From positions 992,001 to 1,056,000 of the forward strand of contig NZ_JACYOF010000002.1 of assembly GCF_014932895.1 (NCBI RefSeq): a stretch of DNA of 64,000 bases, given 5' to 3'. Below the pieces are notes generated by a model, which had not been told where the DNA came from, did no database searches, and was given only the letters and a program-made list of their open reading frames with translations. The translations under genes and the position numbers were made by a program. Each line of letters begins with the position of its first letter. Position 1 is the first letter of the stretch. Shown here piece by piece: positions 10,413 through 18,948 of this stretch. The stretch comes from Bacillus thuringiensis (GTDB taxonomy: Bacteria > Bacillota > Bacilli > Bacillales > Bacillaceae_G).

Positions 10413-10520
10413 GCTATTCCCTCCTCTATGCTGCCTGTCTATTATTATTGTAAGTTCGTACATGGTAAATTAGAACAAGCTAATTACGTGAATTGCCCAA
10501 GAGCCTTCTATTTACATAAA

Positions 10521-10547
10521 AAAACTCTTCTACATAAGAAGAGTTTT
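10521..10547. terminator. Terminator of the small membrane protein operon
   Basis: AAAACTCTTC-TACATAA-GAAGAGTTTT, a 10-base perfect stem. It overlaps the stop codon of the pseudogene at 10546. Confidence 0.75.
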
Positions 10548-10734
10548 ACCTACCTTTAGACACTTTATTCGATTCATAATTCGGAATAAGAAAAGCACTT
10601 ACAAACCAACACATTAGACCAGCGCCTTTTACATATCGTATATGTTCATAGTCTCTAAAAAATAGTGAAGATATAATTATTGTGAAAAAAACGACTAAAA
10701 CTAATACGTATCCTATTTATTTTTTAGATAGCAT
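10546..10734 (-). pseudogene. Small membrane protein gene broken by an in-frame stop at codon 6
   Basis: An ATG with AGGGAGG five bases upstream opens a 62-codon frame that reads MLSKK, then TAA (10717-10719). It continues without further stops as IGYVLVLVVFFTIII and a second hydrophobic segment LMCWFVSAFLIPNYES, ending at 10546. The intact ribosome site, the continued open frame and the terminator right at the end argue for a recently inactivated gene. No family recognised. It is the last gene of the run that begins with the CPBP protein. Confidence 0.65.
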
Positions 10735-10745
10735 AAAGAACCTCC

Positions 10746-11045
10746 CTAAGGCAGTAGATCCATTAACAAACTAAAATCTTGCAAAGAAAAAGAACTATAT
10801 TTCATAATACCTTGTACAGCTAAAAGTAAAATAAGACCGGTCACACACATATAGTTAACGCTTTCTTCACTCTTTTTTTCAGCAACTATTCCGCCACTTA
10901 TACATAAAATCCCTAACAAATGGAGTGCTAAATAGATAAAGAAGTAAGCTTCCTCCCAGCGAAGAATAACATTTACTGTCGTTATTAGCACTATACTAAG
11001 TAAAATCAAATAAAAAAACTTATTTGATGATATCGTTTCATTCAT
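10746..11045 (-). CDS. Small multi-pass membrane protein, unknown function
   Basis: 99 residues with three hydrophobic segments (about 10-27, 34-53 and 66-80). The middle segment reads FIYLALHLLGILCISGGIV. AGAGGTG lies upstream of the ATG at a slightly long spacing. It sits between two broken small membrane protein genes, 11 bases before the next ATG and 31 bases after the previous frame, so all appear to be one operon with the CPBP gene. No family recognised; the product is likely in the cytoplasmic membrane. Confidence 0.6.
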   Translation of the reverse strand: MNETISSNKFFYLILLSIVLITTVNVILRWEEAYFFIYLALHLLGILCISGGIVAEKKSEESVNYMCVTGLILLLAVQGIMKYSSFSLQDFSLLMDLLP

Positions 11046-11076
11046 ATAATTTTATACACCTCTTTCAAGTTTCGAA

Positions 11077-11433
11077 TTAATGATGTTTCAAAGCTATAAA
11101 ATAAATGATTGCTTTTAGACCATAAAACAAAATGAAAGCCCCCATTACTTTCATGAATACTTTATGAACCCACACATACTTCTCTTCATTTTTTTCTGAA
11201 GATAAGTTTCATCATTACTTCTACAATAAGGCCAAATATTATTAAACTCTCTAACATAATAAGAAAAGAAATAATAGTTTCTTTTAAATGATTGCTAGAA
11301 AACAGTAATACTCTGGAAACACAATTGTATCTACTACAGGTTGAATCCAATGACAAAAACTTTTATCACACATATCAGTAATAGACGTAGCATCTATAAT
11401 ATCTTTCAATATTTTCTCAAACGTCTTCTTCAT
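11077..11433 (-). pseudogene. Membrane protein gene with two frameshifts
   Basis: Three frames must be joined to obtain one protein. Frame 1 runs from ATG 11433: MKKTFEKILKDIIDATSITD to about VDTIVFPEY. Frame 2 continues LFSSNHLKETIISF and LIMLESLIIFGLIVEVM up to a run of seven A. Frame 3 gives SEKNEEKYVWVHKVFM and GAFILFYGLKAIIYFIALKHH to the stop at 11077. The joined product is about 118 residues with two membrane helices. The second shift sits at the homopolymer A7. The start is 10 bases after the CPBP stop codon, so it was the second gene of that operon. Confidence 0.65.
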
Positions 11434-11443
11434 CTCATTTATC

Positions 11444-12289
11444 TCACACTACATCTGAAAAGCTCTTTACCTGCTCTGCATATATAACTGGCACCTCTTT
11501 ACTCCAATATTTGCGGTTAACAAATAAAAAGATGAGTACTAAGTTTAATCCTGTTATAAAAATAATAAGTCCTGGAAAGAATGTCGTATAATTTGAGAAA
11601 TCTGCAAAACTTATGATTTTTTCTCTACTTACTAGAAAAGACGCACCAATTACAAATGCATTGTTTAACATATGTATCACAATTGGCATGAGTAAGCTTT
11701 TTGTACGAATATACACGATCGATAGTACGATGCTGAATACGGCGGCACCTAGGAAATCGATGTGTAAAAGCGCAAATAAAAGTGCTACTGCAATCATCGC
11801 TATGCTCGTTCCCCATTTTGCAGCAAAGCGCTGAAGTAAAAATCCACGAAAAACAAATTCCCCAATAATAGGTGCGATAAATATAACCATAATAAATTGA
11901 TATACATATCCCCCAGCACTATCTACAATTGGTTCCTGCAAAGCATTCATAATAAAATTTGGTGTAATCCATGCGAAACTGTACATATACAAAATAAGAT
12001 ACCCGTAACTAAACACGCATAACATAATCGTAATGTATAAAACTTGCACCAAGTTAAATGATTCATTTTTATTAACAAATAATGAAAATGAAACACGGTG
12101 TTTTCTATACTCATAAAAAATCCATGCAATTGGAAGGATATAAAATATAAGAATATTTATAAAAGAAGAATTTTGTATATGAAATGTACTTTCTAGCAAC
12201 TTATCACTACTTCTTGCTACTAATATTAATAGTGCAAATACAATTAAAAAATATCTAGCTCGCATCATTTGAAACGGATTCACACTCAT
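11444..12289 (-). CDS. CPBP-family intramembrane metalloprotease-like protein
   Basis: 281 residues with about eight membrane helices. The three CPBP/Rce1 motifs are visible: motif 1 as IGEFVFRGFLL (142-152), motif 2 FALLH (172-176) and motif 3 HMLNN (206-210). In motif 1 the usual Glu-Glu pair is Gly-Glu, so the first glutamate, catalytic in Rce1-type enzymes, is missing. Either activity is altered or this is a non-proteolytic relative. CPBP proteins in Firmicutes often serve in bacteriocin maturation or immunity. The downstream small membrane protein genes fit such a context but do not prove it. It is divergent from the two-component system at 12426. Confidence 0.8.
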   Translation of the reverse strand: MSVNPFQMMRARYFLIVFALLILVARSSDKLLESTFHIQNSSFINILIFYILPIAWIFYEYRKHRVSFSLFVNKNESFNLVQVLYITIMLCVFSYGYLILYMYSFAWITPNFIMNALQEPIVDSAGGYVYQFIMVIFIAPIIGEFVFRGFLLQRFAAKWGTSIAMIAVALLFALLHIDFLGAAVFSIVLSIVYIRTKSLLMPIVIHMLNNAFVIGASFLVSREKIISFADFSNYTTFFPGLIIFITGLNLVLIFLFVNRKYWSKEVPVIYAEQVKSFSDVV

Positions 12290-12425
12290 CTCCTCCCCTA
12301 TGTTACTTTTATCATATCATTTGATTCTTAATTTTTTGTGAAAGAAAACCTTAAATTTTCCTTAAAAATTCCATATGTTACAAAAAAAAATGATATGATA
12401 TTCGATGAAATTAGGAGGGATTCTT

Positions 12426-13130
12426 ATGCATCAAGCAAATATTTTACTCGTTGATGATGAAACAGCAATTTTACAACTACTCACTACCATTCTTGAAAAG
12501 GAAGGTTTTTCTCATATTACAACTGCAACATCAGCTGAAATAGCTTTATCTCTCACCAAGCAAAACAATTACGATTTAATCATTTTAGATGTAATGCTTC
12601 CTGGGCAATCTGGTTTTGATATTTGTCCAATCATTCGCCAACAAACAGATTGTCCGATTTTCTTCCTATCAGCGAAAGCATCTGATTTAGATAAAATATC
12701 TGGTTTTTCATACGGTGCAGATGATTATATTACGAAGCCATTTAATCCACTAGAAGTAGTAGCGCGTATAAAAGCGCAACTTCGAAGACATATGAAGCAA
12801 ACAGTGCCACATGAACCTAAAGCACACTCCATTTCATTTGGAAGATTTGAAATTGATCAACATTCTGCAGAACTTACAGTAGATGGACACGTTGTCGAAT
12901 GTTCCGCTCAACTCTTTCAACTACTACTCTTCTTTTGCGAGAATCCGAATTACGTATTTTCGAAAGAAGAAATATACGAAAAAGTTTGGGGAGCACCAGC
13001 CTATAACGGTGATGACAATACCGTTATGGTCCACATTCGAAAACTACGCGAAAAAATTGAACAAGATCCAAGTAAACCAGAATATATAAAAACTGTTCGC
13101 GGACTTGGCTATAAGTTCGTTACAAAGTAG
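12426..13130 (+). CDS. OmpR/PhoB-family response regulator
   Basis: 234 residues. Receiver domain with the acidic pair DD (10-11), phospho-acceptor Asp55 in LIILDVMLPG and the conserved Lys in ADDYITKPFNP. A winged-helix DNA-binding domain follows (about 135-232) with the usual VRKLREKIE and VRGLGYKF ends. The ATG at 12426 is preferred because AGGAGGG is five bases upstream; the earlier in-frame ATG (12405) lies before that site. It is nine bases from the histidine kinase gene and forms a pair with it. The divergent CPBP operon is a plausible but unproven target. Confidence 0.93.
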   Translation: MHQANILLVDDETAILQLLTTILEKEGFSHITTATSAEIALSLTKQNNYDLIILDVMLPGQSGFDICPIIRQQTDCPIFFLSAKASDLDKISGFSYGADDYITKPFNPLEVVARIKAQLRRHMKQTVPHEPKAHSISFGRFEIDQHSAELTVDGHVVECSAQLFQLLLFFCENPNYVFSKEEIYEKVWGAPAYNGDDNTVMVHIRKLREKIEQDPSKPEYIKTVRGLGYKFVTK

Positions 13131-13139
13131 GTTCATACT

Positions 13140-14882
13140 ATGAATTTAAATAAACGACTTATCATCCAATTTATACTGCAACACGTTTTTGTTTTAGTTA
13201 CATTACTTATCGCTGTAGTTGCTGCTTTCACTTATTTAAGTTTCCTTGTTACTAGCATTTCATACGAACCTAACATTCCGGACTCTGATAGTTTTACAAT
13301 TTCAAGATACATCTCTTCAGAAGATGGCGATATTACGTTAAAAACTGAAGTAAAAGATTTAATTAAAGAGAAAAATGATTGGATTCAGATTGTAGAGGAA
13401 AAGGGAAAAGTCCTCTATCAATTTAATACACCAAGTGATGTACCAACTTCTTATACAAAAACATCTTTACTCGCATACATACAACATCATATAGAAAGCA
13501 ATTACAAATTTACATATTGGGAAATTGAATTAGAAGAAAAGAAAGTACTTGTTATTTACGGTGGTATGTTAAAAAGCAATGCGTTACTAAAAACCATTCA
13601 AAAGGAGCACCCTTCTTTAACAATGGATTCGTTCGCATTAACAAATCAAGAAAAACAGTTACTTTCTAAAGAAAAAGCAACGCTTCAAATATTTAATAAT
13701 GGTGGCGAAGAAGTATTCTCCTATCCAAACGGAAAGAAAAAAACGTTTTCTGCAATACAAACTGCTCTTAACGAAAAAGAACCGTGGAATCATAAAGAAA
13801 ACATGTCTAGCTTTTACGACTCAAATAGCAATCATCTTCTTGTTGTAACTACAAAAAATGAGCACTACTATCCAGATGATGAAATAGACGATATATTTGC
13901 TAAAAAATTTCTAATCGGATGTGGATTAATCCTTCTTATCGTCTTTGTTTATTTAGTTATTCTGTCTATTTGGTACGGAAATAAGTTTGGGAAACCGTTA
14001 CTCCATGCGATGCGTTGGCTTAAAAATATCGCTGGTGGAAAGTACGAAGAGCCTGTGAATAAAAAAGGTAAACCTGTTCGTTTCAGGCGGTCCGGTAAAG
14101 AAAAATGGTCGTTCCGCTTATTTAGAGATGTTACAAGTTCACTAGAGCACCTTTCTATTACACTCAAAAAAAATGAGGCAATGAGGCAAGTGCTTCAGCA
14201 AACACGAGAAGAATGGATTACTGGTCTCACACACGATTTAAAAACACCACTTAGCTCTATATATGGCTACGCATTATTACTAGAATCAAATCAATACAAC
14301 TGGACCGACCGGGACATCCAGCAGTTCGGCAGCGTTATGAAAGAGAAATCTCAATATATGACTACATTAATTGACGATTTAAGCTTAACGTATCAATTAA
14401 AAAATAACGCTCTTCCTGCGCAACACGTAAACGTTGAAATTAATCAGTTCGTTCAAAAAGTATTACTACAATTTATTAATAACCCGACGCTTCAAAATCA
14501 AAATATTGAATTCGTACCGAGCTCAAACAAAATTCAATATTTCATTGAAGAAAAATGGTTCCAGCGTATTATCGAAAACTTACTCGCAAACGCTGTAAAA
14601 CATAATAACGAAACGACAAATGTAATCGTAAAACTTTCACAAAACGCTAATTCATTTACACTATCTATTTCTGATAACGGCAAAGGAATGGATGAAAAAA
14701 CGAAGGGCCTTTTATTTGAACGATATTACCGAGGAACAAATACAGAAGAAAGCAACATCGGAACTGGACTTGGCCTCGCCATTACAAAGCAGCTCGTTCA
14801 TGCTCATAACGGGACAATTTCTATTGATAGCGAACTTGGGAAAGGAACGACGATTATTCTTGTGTTTCCGTTTAGTTCGTAG
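13140..14882 (+). CDS. Membrane sensor histidine kinase
   Basis: 580 residues. Membrane helices at about 8-36 and 256-279 enclose an extracellular sensor of about 220 residues without a recognisable family. The cytoplasmic part has the phospho-acceptor H-box GLTHDLKTPLSS (His365), N-box IIENLLANAVKHNN, then DNGKGMDEKTKGLLFERYY and the G2 box GTGLGLAI. It would phosphorylate the regulator encoded just upstream. The signal is unknown. The start ATG follows the regulator stop by nine bases with only a weak ribosome site, suggesting translational coupling. Confidence 0.93.
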   Translation: MNLNKRLIIQFILQHVFVLVTLLIAVVAAFTYLSFLVTSISYEPNIPDSDSFTISRYISSEDGDITLKTEVKDLIKEKNDWIQIVEEKGKVLYQFNTPSDVPTSYTKTSLLAYIQHHIESNYKFTYWEIELEEKKVLVIYGGMLKSNALLKTIQKEHPSLTMDSFALTNQEKQLLSKEKATLQIFNNGGEEVFSYPNGKKKTFSAIQTALNEKEPWNHKENMSSFYDSNSNHLLVVTTKNEHYYPDDEIDDIFAKKFLIGCGLILLIVFVYLVILSIWYGNKFGKPLLHAMRWLKNIAGGKYEEPVNKKGKPVRFRRSGKEKWSFRLFRDVTSSLEHLSITLKKNEAMRQVLQQTREEWITGLTHDLKTPLSSIYGYALLLESNQYNWTDRDIQQFGSVMKEKSQYMTTLIDDLSLTYQLKNNALPAQHVNVEINQFVQKVLLQFINNPTLQNQNIEFVPSSNKIQYFIEEKWFQRIIENLLANAVKHNNETTNVIVKLSQNANSFTLSISDNGKGMDEKTKGLLFERYYRGTNTEESNIGTGLGLAITKQLVHAHNGTISIDSELGKGTTIILVFPFSS

Positions 14883-14939
14883 GAAAAGGTGCTGTAACAT
14901 TAAAGATATATAACTACAACCAAGTATTATAATTAAAAG

Positions 14940-14976
14940 CCTATATCGAAAGTTACCACGTAACTTTCGATATAGG
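14940..14976. terminator. Perfect 17-base hairpin between convergent genes
   Basis: CCTATATCGAAAGTTAC and its exact complement are separated by three bases (14957-14959). On the minus strand the stem is followed by CTTTTAATT, so it may terminate the SGNH hydrolase gene. It also marks the left boundary of the catabolic cluster. Confidence 0.6.
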
Positions 14977-15013
14977 GGTAACGTCAGGAAGAACAAGTGA
15001 CTTGGAAGTGATA

Positions 15014-15628
15014 TTAGGACAAATAGCCCCATTCTTCAAAATGGTTCAACGTAAGACATGCCATATCCTGATGCCCTTCCGCATTAGGATGAATGCCATC
15101 GCTCTTCAGAAAATAATGATGATTAGCACTCCCAATTTCATTCTTATACAAGCTATAAAAATCGATATAATTCCATCCATTCCGTCCGGCCATATCCTTT
15201 AAAGCATGAACATGTTGAGATAATTTATCTTGAAACACTTGATAGCCACTTACCGGATCCAAAATATTTTCATAATCTACTCCTTCCATATAGATAGGAA
15301 TCGGAATCCCTATAATCGGTTTAATATTGTAATGTATAGACTGCTTTATCATGCTGTACATATTAGCCAAAATTGCATTTATTGGCATATCCCACCAGAG
15401 GTCATTATGACCACCCATGATGATGACATGGGTAGGTTGGCAATGAATAACATCGTGATAAAAACGTCCGAGCAATCCCGTTGTTGTATCACCTGAAATT
15501 CCTTTGTTAATCACCTCCATTTTTCCTAACTTCGCCAAAATCATCGGCCAAGACTTTTCTTTCCCAACCCCTAAACCTTCTGTCAGGCTATCACCTATAC
15601 ATACGATTTTTATTATCTTCCCTCCCAT
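15014..15628 (-). CDS. SGNH/GDSL-family hydrolase
   Basis: 204 residues with the SGNH blocks: GDSLTEG with nucleophile Ser14, a Gly in block II (NKGISGDTT), GGHND (72-76) with Asn75, and DGIHPN with Asp177 and His180. No signal peptide, so it is cytoplasmic. Relatives are esterases, thioesterases or lysophospholipases of the TAP type. It is the last gene of a same-strand run with the symporter (97-base gap). If the cluster degrades carnitine, release of free carnitine from an acyl ester would fit, but this is speculation. The GGGAGGG that looks like a ribosome site lies inside the first codons, so the exact start is uncertain. Confidence 0.85.
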   Translation of the reverse strand: MGGKIIKIVCIGDSLTEGLGVGKEKSWPMILAKLGKMEVINKGISGDTTTGLLGRFYHDVIHCQPTHVIIMGGHNDLWWDMPINAILANMYSMIKQSIHYNIKPIIGIPIPIYMEGVDYENILDPVSGYQVFQDKLSQHVHALKDMAGRNGWNYIDFYSLYKNEIGSANHHYFLKSDGIHPNAEGHQDMACLTLNHFEEWGYLS

Positions 15629-15725
15629 CTACGACCCGTTCTTTCCGTTTAGAATAGTAACCATAATAAAAGAAAGGTCTAACCGAAAACATGTAGTTTC
15701 TTTTAACCGATTCCCCCTCAGGTAC

Positions 15726-17210
15726 CTATACAGTTTTTTGCAAATTAATCCCTTTCTCTGTCTCCGGTCTTTCCTTTACTTTTTTCGTAATGACACTGAC
15801 AGTAAACATGATAACAATGTTAACCACAAGGGCTGCTATACCGACATCAAGGTCTTTTATAAACTGTGGAGCTTGAGGAAAGAATGTCGCCATAGTTGCA
15901 TTAGTAATAGTTATATAGGCAACCACAATGACACCAGCTATAATCCCCGCAGATGCGCCTACTTTCGTAATAGGATTTTTCTTCCATAAGCTACAAAACA
16001 GTGGTGGGAATAGTTGCAACACAAAACTATAAGCCATGATCAACAATGCAATAATACTGTCTCCACCATAAAAAGTGAAAAATACAGCGATTAAAGCTAC
16101 AATAGGAACAAAAATACGGGTTAATCTTCCAATTTGCTCATCGGTTGTATTTGGTTTTATTGCTATATAAATATTCTTTGATAAAATTGTTGATGCTGAC
16201 AGTAATAGCATGGAGCATGGAACAAGTGCTGTTAAGATACCCGCAGCTCCTATGATTCCGACTAGCCATGGATCAAAGGTCGCTTTTGCGATTTTAAATA
16301 GCGCCAAATCTGTATCTGCGCCTTGTAAATTTGGAATTTGTAAAAGGGCTGTGAAGCCGATGAATAAGATGAACACCAATATAATTTGGTACAATGGCAA
16401 AATAGCTGCATTTTTGCGCAATGTCCGTTCATCCTTTGATGATAAGCTCGCACCGAAGCATTGAGGCCACATATATTGTCCTAACCCGATTGTTAAGCAA
16501 GTGGAAATATACCATGATATACTATATCCTTCTTTAGGAATCAGTAAAAACTCTGGTTTGGCTGCATCCAATGTCTCAAACATCGGCTTGATGCCGCCGT
16601 AGTAATGATAAGGCAAATAAATGCCTAAAAACAAAATGACAATGAGAAGGAGAATATCTTTTAAAACAGCTGTCGACGCCGAACCGCGAATACCGGATAA
16701 TGAAACGAATATAGTGACAGCAATCATTCCAATCCAAACAGCTAAATTTGGTGAAACCATGCCATATGAAGCTTCCGATACAATGATTTTAAGTCCCTTT
16801 AACTGTAAAACAATATAAGGAATCATCGAAACAATCCCGACGACCGCTACTAATAAACCAAGAGGCTTGCTATTATATTTTTTTGCAAAAAAGTCAGACT
16901 GCGTAAGAAGTGCATGTTTTTTTGCATATCGCCAAATAGGAGGTAGGATCCAGAACGGTACAATATAACAAAAAGCATTAAAAATATAAATAATCGGTCC
17001 TCCCATTCGGTAAGCACCGCCGCTTCCACCAAGAAACACATAAGTAGTGAAAATTTCGCCGGCCATTAAGACAAACATGATTATCGAACCAAAATCACGG
17101 TTACCTACAGCCCACTGTTCCAATTGCATCGCTTGTCCTTTACGGGCTCGCACCCCTAAATAGAAGGTAAGCAAAAAAGTGCCAATAAGAATGAATATAG
17201 CGCTATTCAT
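15726..17210 (-). CDS. Sodium:solute symporter (SSS family)
   Basis: 494 residues with about 13 membrane helices, a normal SSS size. Typical features are the early FTTYVFLGGSGGAYRMGGP stretch (about 49-68), the GIRGSASTAVLKDILLL segment, and a late helix AGILTALVPCSMLLLSAS. It imports a substrate with sodium across the cytoplasmic membrane. B. subtilis YhjB is a similar symporter paired with the small protein YhjC. The start overlaps the DUF3311 gene by eight bases, so the two are co-translated. The placement next to the oxygenase operon suggests it takes up the substrate of that pathway, such as carnitine or another quaternary amine; this is inference. Confidence 0.9.
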   Translation of the reverse strand: MNSAIFILIGTFLLTFYLGVRARKGQAMQLEQWAVGNRDFGSIIMFVLMAGEIFTTYVFLGGSGGAYRMGGPIIYIFNAFCYIVPFWILPPIWRYAKKHALLTQSDFFAKKYNSKPLGLLVAVVGIVSMIPYIVLQLKGLKIIVSEASYGMVSPNLAVWIGMIAVTIFVSLSGIRGSASTAVLKDILLLIVILFLGIYLPYHYYGGIKPMFETLDAAKPEFLLIPKEGYSISWYISTCLTIGLGQYMWPQCFGASLSSKDERTLRKNAAILPLYQIILVFILFIGFTALLQIPNLQGADTDLALFKIAKATFDPWLVGIIGAAGILTALVPCSMLLLSASTILSKNIYIAIKPNTTDEQIGRLTRIFVPIVALIAVFFTFYGGDSIIALLIMAYSFVLQLFPPLFCSLWKKNPITKVGASAGIIAGVIVVAYITITNATMATFFPQAPQFIKDLDVGIAALVVNIVIMFTVSVITKKVKERPETEKGINLQKTV

Positions 17211-17400
17211 TAATTTTCCCCTCCTGCCTGTCTTGAATGATGCTCGTAATGTACAAACATAATGAAGTTAAAATAAGCCAAGCGGCTGCCCAAAATACAA
17301 TGAAAGGCAAACCAAATATATATGGTTCGATACGATTTATGACTGTGAATGAACCAATAACAGGAATTAGCCCTAGTATCCAAATTAAAATTTTCCTCAC
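17203..17400 (-). CDS. DUF3311 small membrane partner of the symporter
   Basis: 65 residues from the GTG at 17400, supported by AGGAGGAG seven bases upstream (17407-17414 on the plus strand). An earlier in-frame ATG lacks a ribosome site. Two membrane helices: ILIWILGLIPVIGSF (about 3-20) and a longer one ending SLCLYIT. DUF3311 proteins are typically encoded directly before SSS symporters and overlap them, as here by eight bases. They are thought to be accessory subunits. The name reflects recall of the family, not a search. Confidence 0.8.
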   Translation of the reverse strand: MRKILIWILGLIPVIGSFTVINRIEPYIFGLPFIVFWAAAWLILTSLCLYITSIIQDRQEGKINE

Positions 17401-17663
17401 CAAAAACTCCTCCTTTTTCAATATTATCAAGGTTCTTTTTAGCTGTTTGCTCTCTTCATCCCGCGCATTCTATAGAAAAATGAGTAATCAAGTACTACAC
17501 AGTTTTCGCCCCTATTGAAAGCGTTTTATATTCAAAGGATAAAAATGAAACAAGATGCGATTAACAGATTCATTGCATTTCTGCAAAATAGTTTCATAAT
17601 CAGCAAAGTAATGAAAAAGGATAGTCTAAGTTTTTAAAAAGATAATTATAAATTAAAACTTTG

Positions 17664-17722
17664 CTCGGCAAAGGATTTCCCCCATCCCCTGCCGAGTATG
17701 GGCTACAGCCCGCTAAAGCGGG
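17664..17722 (-). terminator. Hairpin cluster after the dehydrogenase gene
   Basis: CTCGGCA (17664-17670) pairs with TGCCGAG (17690-17696). A second stem CCCGCT-AA-AGCGGG (17709-17722) overlaps a small GGGCT/AGCCC stem. On the minus strand the first stem is followed by CAAAGTTTTAATTT, so it probably ends the catabolic operon. The rest of 17401-17818 shows no gene. Confidence 0.55.
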
Positions 17723-17818
17723 ATACAATAACACATTTCCATACTTCAATTGAAGAAATGATAGAAAAGATACTCTATGAAAAACAATTGCTAAGTATGA
17801 TAGAAAATATCTATTTAC

Positions 17819-18913
17819 TTATACTCTTCCATGTATTTGAGAAGAAACGAAAGAGGATATAATTTCCGTAACACGATTTCCGACGTCTGATGTGGAAGAA
17901 GTTCCACCCATATCTGGCGTCAAAACTTGTCCTTCTATCAAAATTTGTTCCAATGCATCTAATACAAACTTTCCATAGGATTCATATCCGAAAAAATCGA
18001 GCATTTGGCTCGCCGACCATATGGCTGCTAGGGGATTGGCAATCTGGCGTCCTGCAATATCCGGTGCCGATCCGTGAATCGGCTCAAACATAGATGGATA
18101 CTTTCTTTCAGGATTAATATTCGCACCTGCCGCCAAGCCTAATCCGCCAGCCAGGGCCGCTCCTAAATCCGTTAAAATATCACCAAATAAATTCGATGTG
18201 ACAACAACCTCAAATCGCTGTGGTTGTTTAATCATAAGCATTGCTGCTGCATCTACTAAATAAGAAGCAGTTTTAACGTCTGGATATTCTTTACTGATTT
18301 CTTCAAAGATTTGATCCCAAAAAACCATCGAATAATTCAAGGCATTTCCTTTACTAATGCTCGTTAAAGATTTTCCTTCCTTCCGTGCCGTTTCAAAGGC
18401 ATAACGAATAATGCGCTCCGTCCCTTTTCGTGAAAACACGCTATTTTGTAAAACGACCTCGTGTTCCTTTCCTTTGTATAACCAATCTCCTGCACCCGCA
18501 TATTCACCCTCACTGTTTTCCCGAATAAAGAGCATATTGATGTCTTCGCGCTTAACATCTTTTAACGGGCATGGGGCACCTTTTAGCAAAGTTACAGGGC
18601 GTATATTCACATATTGATCAAAGCTTTTACGGATTTTCAAGAGCAAATCCCAAAGCGAGATATGATCAGGCACCCCAGGAAATCCTACGGCACCTAAATA
18701 AATGGCATCAAACTCTTTAAGTTGCTCAATTCCATCATCATCCATCATTTTTCCGTGCCGAGAATAGAATTCACACCCCCACGGAAAATAGGTGAATTCG
18801 AACTGAAATTGCTGACTCAAATCAGCGATTGCTTGTAATACTTTAATTCCCTCATCAATTACTTCAGGACCAATTCCGTCTCCAGCAATGACAGCTACTT
18901 TAAATGTTTTCAT
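17819..18913 (-). CDS. D-malate/tartrate-type decarboxylating dehydrogenase
   Basis: 364 residues of the isocitrate/isopropylmalate dehydrogenase family. AGDGIGPEV opens the protein, LFIRENSEGEYAGAGDW marks the tartrate dehydrogenase/D-malate (DmlA, YcsA) subgroup, and FEPIHGSAPDIAGRQIANP is the NAD-binding end motif. Known subgroup members oxidise and decarboxylate D-malate to pyruvate and CO2, or act on tartrate, with NAD and a divalent metal. The ATG at 18913 with GAAGAAGGG upstream is preferred over an ATG inside the preceding gene. It follows the aldehyde dehydrogenase by 35 bases, and D-malate is the expected product of malic semialdehyde oxidation. Codon use is visibly less AT-rich than in the flanks. 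Confidence 0.9.
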   Translation of the reverse strand: MKTFKVAVIAGDGIGPEVIDEGIKVLQAIADLSQQFQFEFTYFPWGCEFYSRHGKMMDDDGIEQLKEFDAIYLGAVGFPGVPDHISLWDLLLKIRKSFDQYVNIRPVTLLKGAPCPLKDVKREDINMLFIRENSEGEYAGAGDWLYKGKEHEVVLQNSVFSRKGTERIIRYAFETARKEGKSLTSISKGNALNYSMVFWDQIFEEISKEYPDVKTASYLVDAAAMLMIKQPQRFEVVVTSNLFGDILTDLGAALAGGLGLAAGANINPERKYPSMFEPIHGSAPDIAGRQIANPLAAIWSASQMLDFFGYESYGKFVLDALEQILIEGQVLTPDMGGTSSTSDVGNRVTEIISSFVSSQIHGRV

Positions 18914-18948
18914 TAAAAACCCTTCTTCCTCTGTAAATGAATAGTGTA

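Noticed and set aside
17401-17600. Second sigma-54 promoter before the symporter pair
   Set aside because: No GG/GC pair with correct spacing was found; only the one before the oxygenase gene fits.
17664-17722. Second bcr-type repeat
   Set aside because: It ends in AGCGGGATA like the element at 45177 but has no target duplication and a different body; treated as terminator stems.
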